Assembly (NCBI RefSeq): GCF_001886615.1
Contig: NZ_CP018139.1
Location: 1 to 64,000, forward strand
Source of the DNA: Halomonas aestuarii
Lineage (GTDB): Bacteria; Pseudomonadota; Gammaproteobacteria; Pseudomonadales; Halomonadaceae
Direction of reading: 5' to 3'
Length of the DNA: 64,000 nucleotides
Shown here: positions 18,850 to 27,578 of the stretch, one piece after another
Position numbering within the stretch: the first letter of the stretch is position 1
Layout: each line of letters begins with the position of its first letter
Made by a program: the position numbers and the translations under genes
Notes under the pieces: generated by a model
Databases searched by the model: none
What the model saw: only the letters and a program-made list of their open reading frames with translations
Told to the model about the DNA's origin: nothing

Positions 18850-21800
18850 TCAGGAGGAGAGATCCTCGGCGTGGGGCAGGCGGCGGTCGAGCAGGCCGCG
18901 CCAGCGCATCAGCGCCGGGGCATCGCCGTGGCTCACCACGCCCAGCAGGCCCCGGAACTCCGCCTGGGCCGCCTCGTCCTGGGGATCGACCAGGGTCAGC
19001 CAGAGCTCCAGGGCGGAGAGCTGCTGGTGCAGGTTGCCGTCTTCCCGGGCCTGCACCAGGGCCTGCTCGGTCAGGCTCCTGACCTCCTCGTGGGGGTGCC
19101 CCAGGCGATGACGGATCCTCGCCAGGTGGAGCGCCAGCTCCGACACGAACAGGGTGGTGCGCTCCCGGGCGATCATCAGGCACTGGTCGATGTAGTCCTC
19201 CGCCCGTGAGAGCTCGCCCAGGGCCACGCAGGCATCCACGTACCAGAGGCTCGGGCGCTGGTAGGGATCGCGTCCGGTGACCTCGGCCAGCTCCTCCTGG
19301 GCCGCCTCGATCTGGACGAGGCCGTCGCGGTCGCCCGCCAGGGCCCGCTGCCAGCCCAGCACGCAGCGCGAGGACACCTGCCACAGATGCAGGTCCGGCG
19401 TGCCGGTCAGCTCGAAGGCCCGTTCCGCCCGCATGGTAGCCAGGTGCACATGGCCCAGCTGGCGATAGAGGGCCGCGGCGTACATCAGCGCCATGGCCAG
19501 GCTGCCCGGGTGGTTGATTCGCTCGGCCAGGCGGATGGCCGATTCCACCTGCCGCTCCGCCCTCTGGTAGTCGCCGCGCAGGCAGAGGGCCCAGCCCTGG
19601 AAGCACGCCGCGGCCACCTGGGGGTGATCCGAGAACGGCAGCCACTCGATCATCATCGGGACGTTGAGCGGATCGATCTCCTCGAGATGGTCGTAGGCCT
19701 GGGAGATGCGCCCGGCCCAGTACTCGCAGCTGGCCCGGGCGAAGTCGGCCAGGCGACGGTAGCGGGGGTCCTCCAGGCGGTCAGCCAGGCCGGCCAGCCG
19801 CGAGGCGAGCGAGAAGGCATCGGCGTGGGCATGACGCTGGCTGCAACCGACCCAGAGCCCCCATTGCACCAGGAAGGCCTGCTCCAGGTCGTTCTCGTCG
19901 TCCAGGTCGACCTCTTCCCGGGCCAGCAGCTCCCGGGCGCGCACGAAGCTCTCATGGGCCGTGGGGGAGCCGTGGCCCTCCAGGGCGAAGGCCGCCTGGC
20001 CCCGCACGGTGAGCAGGCTGATCTCGCGCTCGACCTGGGACTCGACGTGGCGCAGGCTGGCCAGGCCGAAATCGGCCATCTTCAGCGCCGTGCGGTTGGC
20101 GCTGACCTTGAGGGCCTCCCGGGCGGCCAGCTCGAAGTAGCGGGCGCCGCGGGCATAGTGGCCGCTGCGCCGGAGGTGGGTGGCGAAGTCGCCGGGATGG
20201 CGACTGATCCACATGGGGAAGTGTTCCTCGATCAGGCTGACCACCTGGCGATGGATGTTCACCCGCACGTCCCGCGGACAGGCCAGGTAGGCCGCCTCCT
20301 GGAGCAGCTGGTGGGTGAACTGGTATTCGCGCTCGGCCTGGTCGCCCTCGGCCGGTTCGATGATCTCCAGTCGGCGCATGTGCTCCAGCGCCGTGGAGAG
20401 GCGACTCATCTCCCAGCCGCTGCACTCGGAGAGGAAGTCGAGGCGGAAGCGGCGTCCCAGCACCGCCGCCACGTGAGCCACCTCGCGGTCGGTGTCGAGC
20501 TGGTCGATGCGGCTCGCCAGCAGTCCCAGCAGGCCGCGGGGCAGCTCGTCCAGCTGGACGCTGCGCCCCTCCCGGCGATCCATGTCCACCCGCCGGCAGA
20601 TCTCCTGCAGGTAGAGCGGCACCCCGTCGCAGCGCTCGATGATCTGGCCGCGCAGCCGCGGGCTGAGGTGGATCCGGTAGCGGCGCGCAAGCTGGGAGAG
20701 CAGCCGGGAGGACTGCATGGCATCCAGCCGCCCCAGGTTGACCTGCTGGTCCCAGTGCAGCCGCGACGGCAGGGCCTCGCGGCCGTGGTGGCTGGCCACC
20801 AGCAGGAAGGGGCAGTTGATCGGCAGGCGCGCCTGCAGCCCGGCCAGCACTTTGAAGGAGGGCTCGTCGAGCCACTGCAGGTCATCGATCATCAGCACCA
20901 GGGTGCGTTCGGCGGTCAGCTCGCCGATCAGGCGGTGGAGCAGCCCCACCACCAGCTCCACGGCCTCGCCGCTCTGGGCGAGTACCGCCACCTCGCGCGG
21001 CTCGCGCACCCCGAGGGCCTCCTCGAGCAGCAGCCGGGGGTCCGAGCCGGGTGCCAGGGCCTCGTCATCGTCCAGCAGGCGCGACACCGAGGCCTCGTCG
21101 ATGCGCCCGCCCAGGTACCAGCGCAGCAGTTGGCGCGCCACGCCATAGGGCTCCTGGACGGAGAGCCGCGTGGTCGGCTGCCAGCAGATCGCCGCCTCGC
21201 GGCTCTGCTCGAGCTGGCGGAAGCCCACCAGCAGGGCCGACTTGCCGAGCCCCGAGGGGCCGCGCACCAGCACGCTCTGCCGCAGGCCGATGCCGGCGCG
21301 GGCCAGGGCGTCGCGCAGCGTGCGCAGCGAGCCCTCGCGCCCCACCAGGCTCGGCGGCAGCGCCTCGCGTCCGCCTTCATTCGCCCCGAGGACAAGTGCC
21401 CGCAGCCGCACGCGGCCATCGCTCGCCACCAGCCGCGTGGAGAGACGCGGCTGGAGGTCCAGCGCGGGCGGCATGTGCTGGCTGGCGTCCTGGGAGATGA
21501 CCAGCTCGCTGCCCCCGGCGGCGCTCATCAGGTCAAGGGAGCCCTGGGTCACCTGGCCCAGCGGGTCGACCAGGTGGCGCTCCGGCAGGTAGACCACCCG
21601 TCCGCTGTTCAGGCCCGCCGCCAGCTCGATGCGCGGCGGCTCGCCCTCGCCGGTCCAATGGCGCAGGGACTCCTCGGGCAGCACGCGACGACAGTGCTCG
21701 TAGAGGGCGACCAGCTCGGCCAGCTGGTGCGCCGGACCATGGGTGCCGAAGCAGGCCAGCCCCAGGCCGCCGGTCGCCCCGGGCAGCCAGAAGCCCCCCA

Positions 21801-22764
21801 GGTGGTGGCACTGCTGCTCGAGCCAGCGCATCAGCTCGACCTGCAGCGCCAGGCAGGCGCGGGCATCGGCGCGCGCCGACAGGTCGGCCTTGAGGCGCAG
21901 GCGAATGGCCATGACCGACAGCTGCCGCTGCTCGATCTCGTCCTCGCGCAGGGGTGCGCTGTCCATGGCCAGGGTCCGCGAGAAGGCGCCGCTGGGGCCC
22001 AGGGGCGGGCCCTCGGCCGGCACGTCGGACCAGTAGCGGGCCAGCTGCAGAAAGGCGGGCTCCGGCTGCTGGCCGGAGAGCGCCAGCAGCTGCAGGTAGG
22101 CGTTGTACTGCTCATGGGCGGCGGCCAGCTGGCCCTGCTCGGCCAGCTGGCGCACCAGGCGTTCATGGAAGGGGCCGTAGCCGGAGAAGCGGCTGACCAG
22201 CGACTCCAGCACGTCGGCCGGCACCGGCTCCTGGGCCTCCAGGACGGCCTCGGCGAACCGGATCACCCGCTGGCGCCATTCGTTGCGCACCTGGACCAGC
22301 CAGCGCTGGTACTCGGCACAGCTGGAGAGCTGGAGCTCCTCGGCGAGATCGCCCCGGTAGCAGGCCAGCACGGCCTCGAGGGTCTCCACGTCGCCCGGGC
22401 CGTCGAGCAGGGCCTGCAGGCGATGCATGTCGAACCGCCAGGACGCCGGGAGGCGGAAGGCGATGGTCTGGCGAGAGACCGACAGCACCCGCTCCGCCTC
22501 GGCGCCCAGCGACTGGCGCAGGCAATGCAGGGCATGGCGCAGGTTGGTGCGCCCAGACGACAGTCCCTGGTCGGGCCACAGCAGCTCGGCCAGGGTGGCG
22601 CGGTTGACGGGCTGGTCATGCAGCAGCAGGTAGACCAGCAAGGCCTTGACCTTGTCGTAACTGAACTGGGTCAGGACGTCATCGCCCAGGTTCAGTGAAA
22701 AGTGGCCGAAGAGTGCCAGGTGGTCCCGGTCATTATCGTGTACGTCGTCGGCAGCATTCCGCAT
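18850..22764 (-). CDS. BTAD/STAND-type regulator with winged helix, degenerate cyclase homology domain, AAA ATPase and TPR region
   Basis: A 1,304-residue regulator. I chose the ATG at 22764 because CAGGA lies nine bases upstream; an ATG at 22773 abuts that site. Order of parts: an OmpR-like winged helix (about 15-105, DKVKALLVYLLLHDQPVNRA, TNLRHALHCLRQSLG); a bacterial transcriptional-activation TPR domain (about 110-250); a stretch resembling a class III cyclase domain (about 285-430, ELAAGLNSGRVVYL) lacking the expected metal-binding aspartates; an AAA/STAND ATPase with Walker A GPSGLGKS and Walker B LVLMIDDLQWLD; then a long TPR-like C-terminus. The plan resembles SARP/AfsR and LAL regulators, where nucleotide and ligand binding control DNA binding. 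Targets are unknown and no secondary-metabolite cluster is nearby. It begins 33 bases after miaE. Confidence 0.85.
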   Translation of the reverse strand: MRNAADDVHDNDRDHLALFGHFSLNLGDDVLTQFSYDKVKALLVYLLLHDQPVNRATLAELLWPDQGLSSGRTNLRHALHCLRQSLGAEAERVLSVSRQTIAFRLPASWRFDMHRLQALLDGPGDVETLEAVLACYRGDLAEELQLSSCAEYQRWLVQVRNEWRQRVIRFAEAVLEAQEPVPADVLESLVSRFSGYGPFHERLVRQLAEQGQLAAAHEQYNAYLQLLALSGQQPEPAFLQLARYWSDVPAEGPPLGPSGAFSRTLAMDSAPLREDEIEQRQLSVMAIRLRLKADLSARADARACLALQVELMRWLEQQCHHLGGFWLPGATGGLGLACFGTHGPAHQLAELVALYEHCRRVLPEESLRHWTGEGEPPRIELAAGLNSGRVVYLPERHLVDPLGQVTQGSLDLMSAAGGSELVISQDASQHMPPALDLQPRLSTRLVASDGRVRLRALVLGANEGGREALPPSLVGREGSLRTLRDALARAGIGLRQSVLVRGPSGLGKSALLVGFRQLEQSREAAICWQPTTRLSVQEPYGVARQLLRWYLGGRIDEASVSRLLDDDEALAPGSDPRLLLEEALGVREPREVAVLAQSGEAVELVVGLLHRLIGELTAERTLVLMIDDLQWLDEPSFKVLAGLQARLPINCPFLLVASHHGREALPSRLHWDQQVNLGRLDAMQSSRLLSQLARRYRIHLSPRLRGQIIERCDGVPLYLQEICRRVDMDRREGRSVQLDELPRGLLGLLASRIDQLDTDREVAHVAAVLGRRFRLDFLSECSGWEMSRLSTALEHMRRLEIIEPAEGDQAEREYQFTHQLLQEAAYLACPRDVRVNIHRQVVSLIEEHFPMWISRHPGDFATHLRRSGHYARGARYFELAAREALKVSANRTALKMADFGLASLRHVESQVEREISLLTVRGQAAFALEGHGSPTAHESFVRARELLAREEVDLDDENDLEQAFLVQWGLWVGCSQRHAHADAFSLASRLAGLADRLEDPRYRRLADFARASCEYWAGRISQAYDHLEEIDPLNVPMMIEWLPFSDHPQVAAACFQGWALCLRGDYQRAERQVESAIRLAERINHPGSLAMALMYAAALYRQLGHVHLATMRAERAFELTGTPDLHLWQVSSRCVLGWQRALAGDRDGLVQIEAAQEELAEVTGRDPYQRPSLWYVDACVALGELSRAEDYIDQCLMIARERTTLFVSELALHLARIRHRLGHPHEEVRSLTEQALVQAREDGNLHQQLSALELWLTLVDPQDEAAQAEFRGLLGVVSHGDAPALMRWRGLLDRRLPHAEDLSS

Positions 22765-22797
22765 GGTGATCATTCCTGCGTGGCGGAAGTGATGGCC

Positions 22798-23442
22798 TCA
22801 GGCCGGCACACCGCTGTGAAAACGGAAGACCGTGTCCGGCGTGGTGACCAGCTCGGCCTCTCGATCGGTGAAGAAGGCGATGCGCGCGTCGATGGGCGCC
22901 GGGGCCAGGCGGCGCGCCAGCATCAGATAGTCCTCGAAATGGCGACCTTCCGACTTAACCAGACTGCGATAGAACTTGGCAAGCTCATCATCCAGATGCG
23001 GGATCAGCCGTGCGAAACGCTCGCAGCTGCGTGCCTCGATCAGCGCCCCGATGATCAGGATATCGACCAGGCGCCCGGGCTCCTCGCCCCGCACGTGTCG
23101 GCGCAGGCCCTCGGCGTAGCGGGACGCGCTGATATGCCGGTAGACGATCCCGCGGGCCTCCATCAGCTTGACGACCTGCTCGAAGTGCAGCAGCTCCTCC
23201 CGTGCGAGCTGCGACATCTTGGTCAGCAGCAGCGGCTGGTCCACGTAGCGATAGAGCAGGCTCATGGCCGTGGAGGCCGCCTTCTTCTCGCACTGGGCAT
23301 GGTCGATGAGCAGCAGCTCGGGGTTGGCCAGGGCCCACTCCACCCAGGCATCCGGGGTGGCACAGGGCAGGAACGCCATCAGTTCGGCAGGCAGCAGCTC
23401 CTGGCGGTCGGGCGTGTCGAGCGTAGGGGAAAGGGAAGTCAT
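22798..23442 (-). CDS. miaE: tRNA-(ms2io6A)-hydroxylase MiaE
   Basis: A 214-residue ferritin-like diiron protein. Carboxylate and histidine ligands appear in the four-helix pattern: DHAQCEKKAA (E52), EELLHFEQ (E83, H86), EARSCERF (E136) and SEGRHFEDY (E165, H168). MiaE hydroxylates the isopentenyl group of ms2i6A37 in tRNAs reading UNN codons and depends on O2. Its start overlaps the stop of the DUF1289 gene (ATGA at 23439-23442), so it is co-translated with it. E. coli lacks MiaE but Salmonella and pseudomonads have it. Confidence 0.92.
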   Translation of the reverse strand: MTSLSPTLDTPDRQELLPAELMAFLPCATPDAWVEWALANPELLLIDHAQCEKKAASTAMSLLYRYVDQPLLLTKMSQLAREELLHFEQVVKLMEARGIVYRHISASRYAEGLRRHVRGEEPGRLVDILIIGALIEARSCERFARLIPHLDDELAKFYRSLVKSEGRHFEDYLMLARRLAPAPIDARIAFFTDREAELVTTPDTVFRFHSGVPA

Positions 23443-23894
23443 GGCGTCGGGGTCATCGGGTCGGGGGAAACGGGCGGCGGCACCTGGCGCTGGGCGGCGG
23501 CGGCCAGCAGGTCATGGGAGATACGGGCGTGCAGCACGGCGGCGTCCTGGTTGTCGCGACCGTTCAGGCCATAGCGCGAGAGCTCGCGGATACGGCCGCG
23601 GCCCACCCGCAACAGCTCCACGGCGCGGGAGAGCGCCGGCTGGGCGTCGCGAAAGCGGATGCGGTGACGACGCAACTGGGCCTCGAGACGCTCGGGGTCC
23701 TCGACCACCAGGAAGCGGGCCGCAACATCGGCGCGCAGCCGGTCGAGCGCCTCCAGGCGACGACGGCGCTCGTCGGCGGAAAACGCCGGCCAATCACGGA
23801 TCTCGTCGGTGGTGCGCTGGCAGCCGCGACAGACCCGATCCCCCAGGGTGGTCGAACATACGCCGACGCAGGGGGAGATGATGCGCTCTCCCAT
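23439..23894 (-). CDS. DUF1289 domain protein, coupled to miaE
   Basis: A 151-residue protein starting at ATG 23894, with GGGAG five bases upstream; a GTG two codons earlier is possible. The N-terminus holds the DUF1289 signature: CVGVCS...CRGCQRTTDEIRDW, four cysteines that probably bind a metal or Fe-S cluster. The C-terminal 110 residues are Arg-rich, predicted helical and not recognised. DUF1289 proteins are usually small Fe-S-type proteins of unknown function. Overlap with miaE suggests a shared role, for example supplying electrons or iron to the diiron hydroxylase; this is inference. Confidence 0.82.
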   Translation of the reverse strand: MGERIISPCVGVCSTTLGDRVCRGCQRTTDEIRDWPAFSADERRRRLEALDRLRADVAARFLVVEDPERLEAQLRRHRIRFRDAQPALSRAVELLRVGRGRIRELSRYGLNGRDNQDAAVLHARISHDLLAAAAQRQVPPPVSPDPMTPTP

Positions 23895-24014
23895 GTCCAC
23901 TCCCGTTGACGGTCAGGTGCGTTGATATAACGTCATGGTAACGCGGAGAGCGGCCGGATGGCATCCCGAAGAGGCCGCAGACCAAAGTTCAAGGCCCCAA
24001 CCACGGGCCTCACC

Positions 24015-24043
24015 TTAACATTGTCGACAGTTTCCTCTAGAAT
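24015..24043 (+). promoter_or_regulatory. Strong sigma70-type promoter of acnB
   Basis: TTAACA (24015-24020), exactly 17 bases, TAGAAT (24038-24043); five of six bases match in each hexamer. The leader to the GTG start would be about 125 bases. Confidence 0.75.
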
Positions 24044-24174
24044 CGCGGCACCGCTGACACCCTGGTCATACCGGAAGGGTCTGCCAGACTTGTTTCCGTG
24101 CCGAAGCGTGCCGTTCGTCGATCCCTCGACAGGAATTGCCGGCTTCGGCCACCACCACCGATGAGGGCCCCAAC

Positions 24175-26778
24175 GTGCTTGAAGCCTATCGCCAACATGT
24201 CGAAGAGCGCGCCGCCGAGGGCGTACCGCCGAAGCCGCTGAACGCCGAGCAGGTCGCCGCACTGGTCGAACTGCTGAAGACGCCCCCCGCCGGCGAGGAG
24301 GAGTTCATCCTCGACCTGCTCACCAATCGCGTTCCGCCCGGTGTCGACGAGGCGGCCTACGTCAAGGCCGGCTTCCTCACTGCCATCGCCAAGGGCGAGG
24401 CCGAGTCACCGCTGATCGACCGGATCCACGCGGTGAAGCTGCTGGGCACCATGCAGGGGGGCTACAACATCGTCTCCCTGGTCGAGCTGCTGGACGATGC
24501 CGACCTGGCCAAGGAAGTCGGCGAGCAGCTCAAGCACACCCTGCTGATGTTTGACGCCTTCCATGACGTGGAAGAGCGCGCAAAGGCAGGCAATGCCGTG
24601 GCCAAGGACGTTATTCAGTCCTGGGCAGACGCCGAGTGGTTCCTGTCCAAGCCGGCCCTCGACGAGAAGATCACCCTCACCGTCTTCAAGGTGCCGGGCG
24701 AGACCAACACCGACGACCTCTCCCCGGCCCCGGATGCCTGGTCACGGCCGGACATCCCGCTGCATGCCAACGCCATGCTCAAGAACGAGCGCGACGGCAT
24801 CGAGCCGGAAGTCCCCGGCACCACCGGCCCGCTCAAGCAGATCGAGGAAGTGAAGGCCAAGGGCTTCCCGGTCGCCTACGTGGGCGACGTGGTCGGCACC
24901 GGCTCCTCGCGCAAGTCCGCGACCAACTCCGTGCTGTGGTTCTTCGGTGACGACATCCCCAACGTGCCGAACAAGCGCGCCGGCGGTTTCTGCTTCGGCG
25001 GCAAGATCGCCCCGATCTTCTTCAACACCATGGAAGATTCCGGCGCCCTGCCCGTGGAGATGGACGTCGAGAAGCTCGAGATGGGCGACGTGATCGACAT
25101 CTACCCCTATGAGGGCAAGGTGTGCAAGCACGGCACCGACGAGGTGGTCACCACCTTCGAGCTCAAGACCCAGCTGATCCTCGACGAGGTGCGTGCCGGC
25201 GGCCGCATCCCGCTGATCATCGGCCGCGGCCTAACCACCAAGGCACGCGAATCCCTGGGGCTGGCCCCCTCCGACGTCTTCCGCCTGCCCGAGCAGCCCG
25301 CCGACACCGGCAAGGGCTTCACCCTGGCCCAGAAGATGGTCGGCAAGGCCTGCGGCTTGGAAGGCGTGCGCCCCGGCATGTACTGCGAGCCGAAGATGAC
25401 CACCGTGGGCTCCCAGGACACCACCGGGCCGATGACCCGCGACGAGCTCAAGGACCTGGCCTGCCTCGGCTTCCAGGCGGACCTGGTGATGCAGTCCTTC
25501 TGCCACACCGCGGCCTATCCGAAGCCGGTGGACGTGGACACCCACCACACCCTGCCCGACTTCATCATGAACCGCGGCGGCGTCTCCCTGCGTCCCGGCG
25601 ACGGCATCATCCACAGCTGGCTCAACCGCATGCTGCTGCCCGACACCGTGGGCACCGGCGGCGACTCCCACACCCGCTTCCCGCTGGGCATCTCCTTCCC
25701 GGCAGGCTCGGGCCTGGTGGCCTTCGCCGCGGCCACCGGCGTGATGCCGCTGGACATGCCGGAGTCGGTGCTGGTGCGCTTCAAGGGCAAGCGTCAGCCC
25801 GGCGTCACCCTGCGTGACCTGGTCCACGCCATCCCCTACTACGCCATCCAGCAGGGCCTTCTGACCGTCGAGAAGTCCGGCAAGAAGAACGCCTTCTCCG
25901 GCCGCGTGCTGGAGATCGAGGGCCTCGAGGACCTCACCGTCGAGCAGGCCTTCGAGCTCTCCGACGCCTCCGCCGAGCGCTCCGCCGCGGGCTGCACCAT
26001 CACCCTGGGCGATGACTCCGTCACGGAGTACCTGAAGTCCAACATCACCCTGCTCAAGTGGATGATCGCCAACGGCTACGGCGACCGCCGGACCATCGAG
26101 CGTCGCATCCAGGGCATGGAGGAGTGGCTGGCCAACCCGAGCCTGATGCGCGCCGACAAGGACGCCGAGTACGCCGAGGTCATCGAGATCGATCTCGAGG
26201 AGCTCAAGGAGCCGGTCCTGTGCGCCCCGAACGACCCGGACGACGCCCGCCTGCTCTCCGAGGTCGCCGGCGAGAAGATCGACGAGGTCTTCATCGGCTC
26301 GTGCATGACCAACATCGGCCACTTCCGAGCCGCGGGCAAGCTGCTCGAGAAGCAGCCCGCCGGCAGCCTGAAGACCCGGCTGTGGCTGGCGCCGCCGACC
26401 AAGATGGACCAGCACCAGCTGACCGAGGAAGGCTACTACGGCATCTACGGTCGCGCCGGTGCCCGCATGGAAATGCCGGGCTGCTCGCTGTGCATGGGCA
26501 ACCAGGCCCGCGTGGCCTCCAAGAGCACCGTGGTCTCCACCTCGACCCGCAACTTCCCCAACCGCCTGGGCGACGGCGCCAACGTCTACCTGGCGTCCGC
26601 CGAGCTCGCGGCCGTGGCCGCGGTGGAGGGTCGCCTGCCGAGCGTCGACGAGTACCGTCGCTACATGGGCGAGTTCGATGCCATGGCCGGCGAGATCTAT
26701 CGCTACATGAACTTCCACGAGATCGAGGAGTATCAGAACGCGGCGTCCAACGTGATTCCGGTCGCCCAGGAAGCCTGA
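24175..26778 (+). CDS. acnB: Aconitate hydratase B
   Basis: An 867-residue aconitase B (E. coli 865). The protein aligns from GTG 24175 (residues [20 protein letters not shown] against the AcnB N-terminus), and GAGG lies eight bases upstream; an in-frame start at 24136 is not supported by similarity. The domain order is the AcnB one, with the HEAT-like domain first. The Fe-S cysteines are C710 ([10 protein letters not shown]), C770 and C773 (GCSLCMG). It isomerises citrate to isocitrate in the TCA cycle; the apo form of the family binds RNA. Two hairpins follow, the second a textbook terminator. Confidence 0.96.
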   Translation: MLEAYRQHVEERAAEGVPPKPLNAEQVAALVELLKTPPAGEEEFILDLLTNRVPPGVDEAAYVKAGFLTAIAKGEAESPLIDRIHAVKLLGTMQGGYNIVSLVELLDDADLAKEVGEQLKHTLLMFDAFHDVEERAKAGNAVAKDVIQSWADAEWFLSKPALDEKITLTVFKVPGETNTDDLSPAPDAWSRPDIPLHANAMLKNERDGIEPEVPGTTGPLKQIEEVKAKGFPVAYVGDVVGTGSSRKSATNSVLWFFGDDIPNVPNKRAGGFCFGGKIAPIFFNTMEDSGALPVEMDVEKLEMGDVIDIYPYEGKVCKHGTDEVVTTFELKTQLILDEVRAGGRIPLIIGRGLTTKARESLGLAPSDVFRLPEQPADTGKGFTLAQKMVGKACGLEGVRPGMYCEPKMTTVGSQDTTGPMTRDELKDLACLGFQADLVMQSFCHTAAYPKPVDVDTHHTLPDFIMNRGGVSLRPGDGIIHSWLNRMLLPDTVGTGGDSHTRFPLGISFPAGSGLVAFAAATGVMPLDMPESVLVRFKGKRQPGVTLRDLVHAIPYYAIQQGLLTVEKSGKKNAFSGRVLEIEGLEDLTVEQAFELSDASAERSAAGCTITLGDDSVTEYLKSNITLLKWMIANGYGDRRTIERRIQGMEEWLANPSLMRADKDAEYAEVIEIDLEELKEPVLCAPNDPDDARLLSEVAGEKIDEVFIGSCMTNIGHFRAAGKLLEKQPAGSLKTRLWLAPPTKMDQHQLTEEGYYGIYGRAGARMEMPGCSLCMGNQARVASKSTVVSTSTRNFPNRLGDGANVYLASAELAAVAAVEGRLPSVDEYRRYMGEFDAMAGEIYRYMNFHEIEEYQNAASNVIPVAQEA

Positions 26779-26815
26779 TACCCTGACTGTCGACTCCGAT
26801 GCTCGCAACATCGAA

Positions 26816-26835
26816 GGCCACCGTTCGCGGTGGCC
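26816..26835 (+). terminator. UUCG-capped hairpin after acnB
   Basis: 8-bp perfect stem (GGCCACCG/CGGTGGCC) with a TTCG tetraloop, 37 bases after the acnB stop and 15 bases before the main terminator. UUCG loops are exceptionally stable; this may protect the mRNA 3' end. Confidence 0.55.
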
Positions 26836-26850
26836 GTAGCCGATGACCGA

Positions 26851-26877
26851 AGCGCCCCTCACGGGGCGCTTTTTTTT
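26851..26877 (+). terminator. Rho-independent terminator of acnB
   Basis: Stem AGCGCCCC/GGGGCGCT with TCAC loop, followed by eight T residues (26870-26877). Confidence 0.9.
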
Positions 26878-26980
26878 GCCTGCGACCCGGCCGCCGATGG
26901 CGTCTGCCACCAAAGGGGCCTTCCGTTCTGACCCGACCGTGGCATCATCGGGGTCATCCCCTCTCTCAGGAGCCACGACC

Positions 26981-27469
26981 GTGAGCCATATCATCACCCC
27001 GGATCTCTGCGACGCCTATCCCGAGGTACAGGTGCTCGAGCCCCTCTTCGTCAACTTCGGGGGCCTGGAGGCCTTCTGCGGCCCGATCCGCACCGTCAAG
27101 TGCTTCGAGGACAACTCCATGGTCAAGCAGGCGGTGGCCGAGCCCGGCGACGGCGCCGTGCTGGTGGTCGATGCCGGCGGGTCCACCCGCTGCGCCATGC
27201 TGGGCGACATGCTCGCCGAGCAGGCGGCGGGCCACGGCTGGGCCGGCGTGGTGATGTACGGCTGCGTGCGTGACGTCGACGTCCTGGCCGAGACCGAGCT
27301 CGGCATCCAGGCCCTCGGGGCCCACCCCCGCAAGAGCGAGAAGCGCGGCGAGGGCATCCGCGACATCCCGGTCAGCTTCGCGGGAGTCACCCTCTCGCCG
27401 GGCCAGTGGCTCTATGCCGACAACAACGGCATCCTGGTCGCCGACGAGCAGCTGGACCTCGAGCGCTGA
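26981..27469 (+). CDS. rraA: Regulator of ribonuclease E activity A
   Basis: A 162-residue protein (E. coli RraA 161). The start is GTG 26981, with AGGAG eight bases upstream; longer in-frame starts add residues without family similarity. Landmarks are [54 protein letters not shown] and [12 protein letters not shown]. RraA trimers bind the C-terminal scaffold of RNase E and the RhlB helicase and damp RNA decay. It stands alone between the acnB terminator and the phosphodiesterase gene. Confidence 0.94.
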   Translation: MSHIITPDLCDAYPEVQVLEPLFVNFGGLEAFCGPIRTVKCFEDNSMVKQAVAEPGDGAVLVVDAGGSTRCAMLGDMLAEQAAGHGWAGVVMYGCVRDVDVLAETELGIQALGAHPRKSEKRGEGIRDIPVSFAGVTLSPGQWLYADNNGILVADEQLDLER

Positions 27470-27525
27470 TCCGTTCGGGGGACCGTGACCGGCCCGGGGC
27501 CGGCGGAGCGCCCGCTCCCTTGCCC

Positions 27526-27551
27526 AGGAGGGACGCGCGATGTCACCCTGA
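27526..27551 (+). promoter_or_regulatory. Strong Shine-Dalgarno with a three-codon ORF ahead of the GDPD gene
   Basis: AGGAGGG (27526-27532) is seven bases upstream of an ATG at 27540 that reads Met-Ser-Pro and stops at TGA 27549-27551, in the same frame as the downstream phosphodiesterase. The downstream gene itself has no ribosome site. It is either a minileader with reinitiation or a start region lost to a stop mutation. Confidence 0.5.
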
Positions 27552-27578
27552 GGCCATCGTCTCCACTCGCGCGTGCCC

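Noticed and set aside
19387-22698. A 1,103-codon open frame on the plus strand opposite the large regulator
   Set aside because: High GC removes stop codons from the complementary frame. The translation is Gly/Gln/Leu/Ala-rich with no family motif, while the minus strand has clear domains.
18850-22764. The large regulator as evidence of a secondary-metabolite cluster
   Set aside because: No polyketide, peptide or other biosynthetic genes lie within the window on either side.
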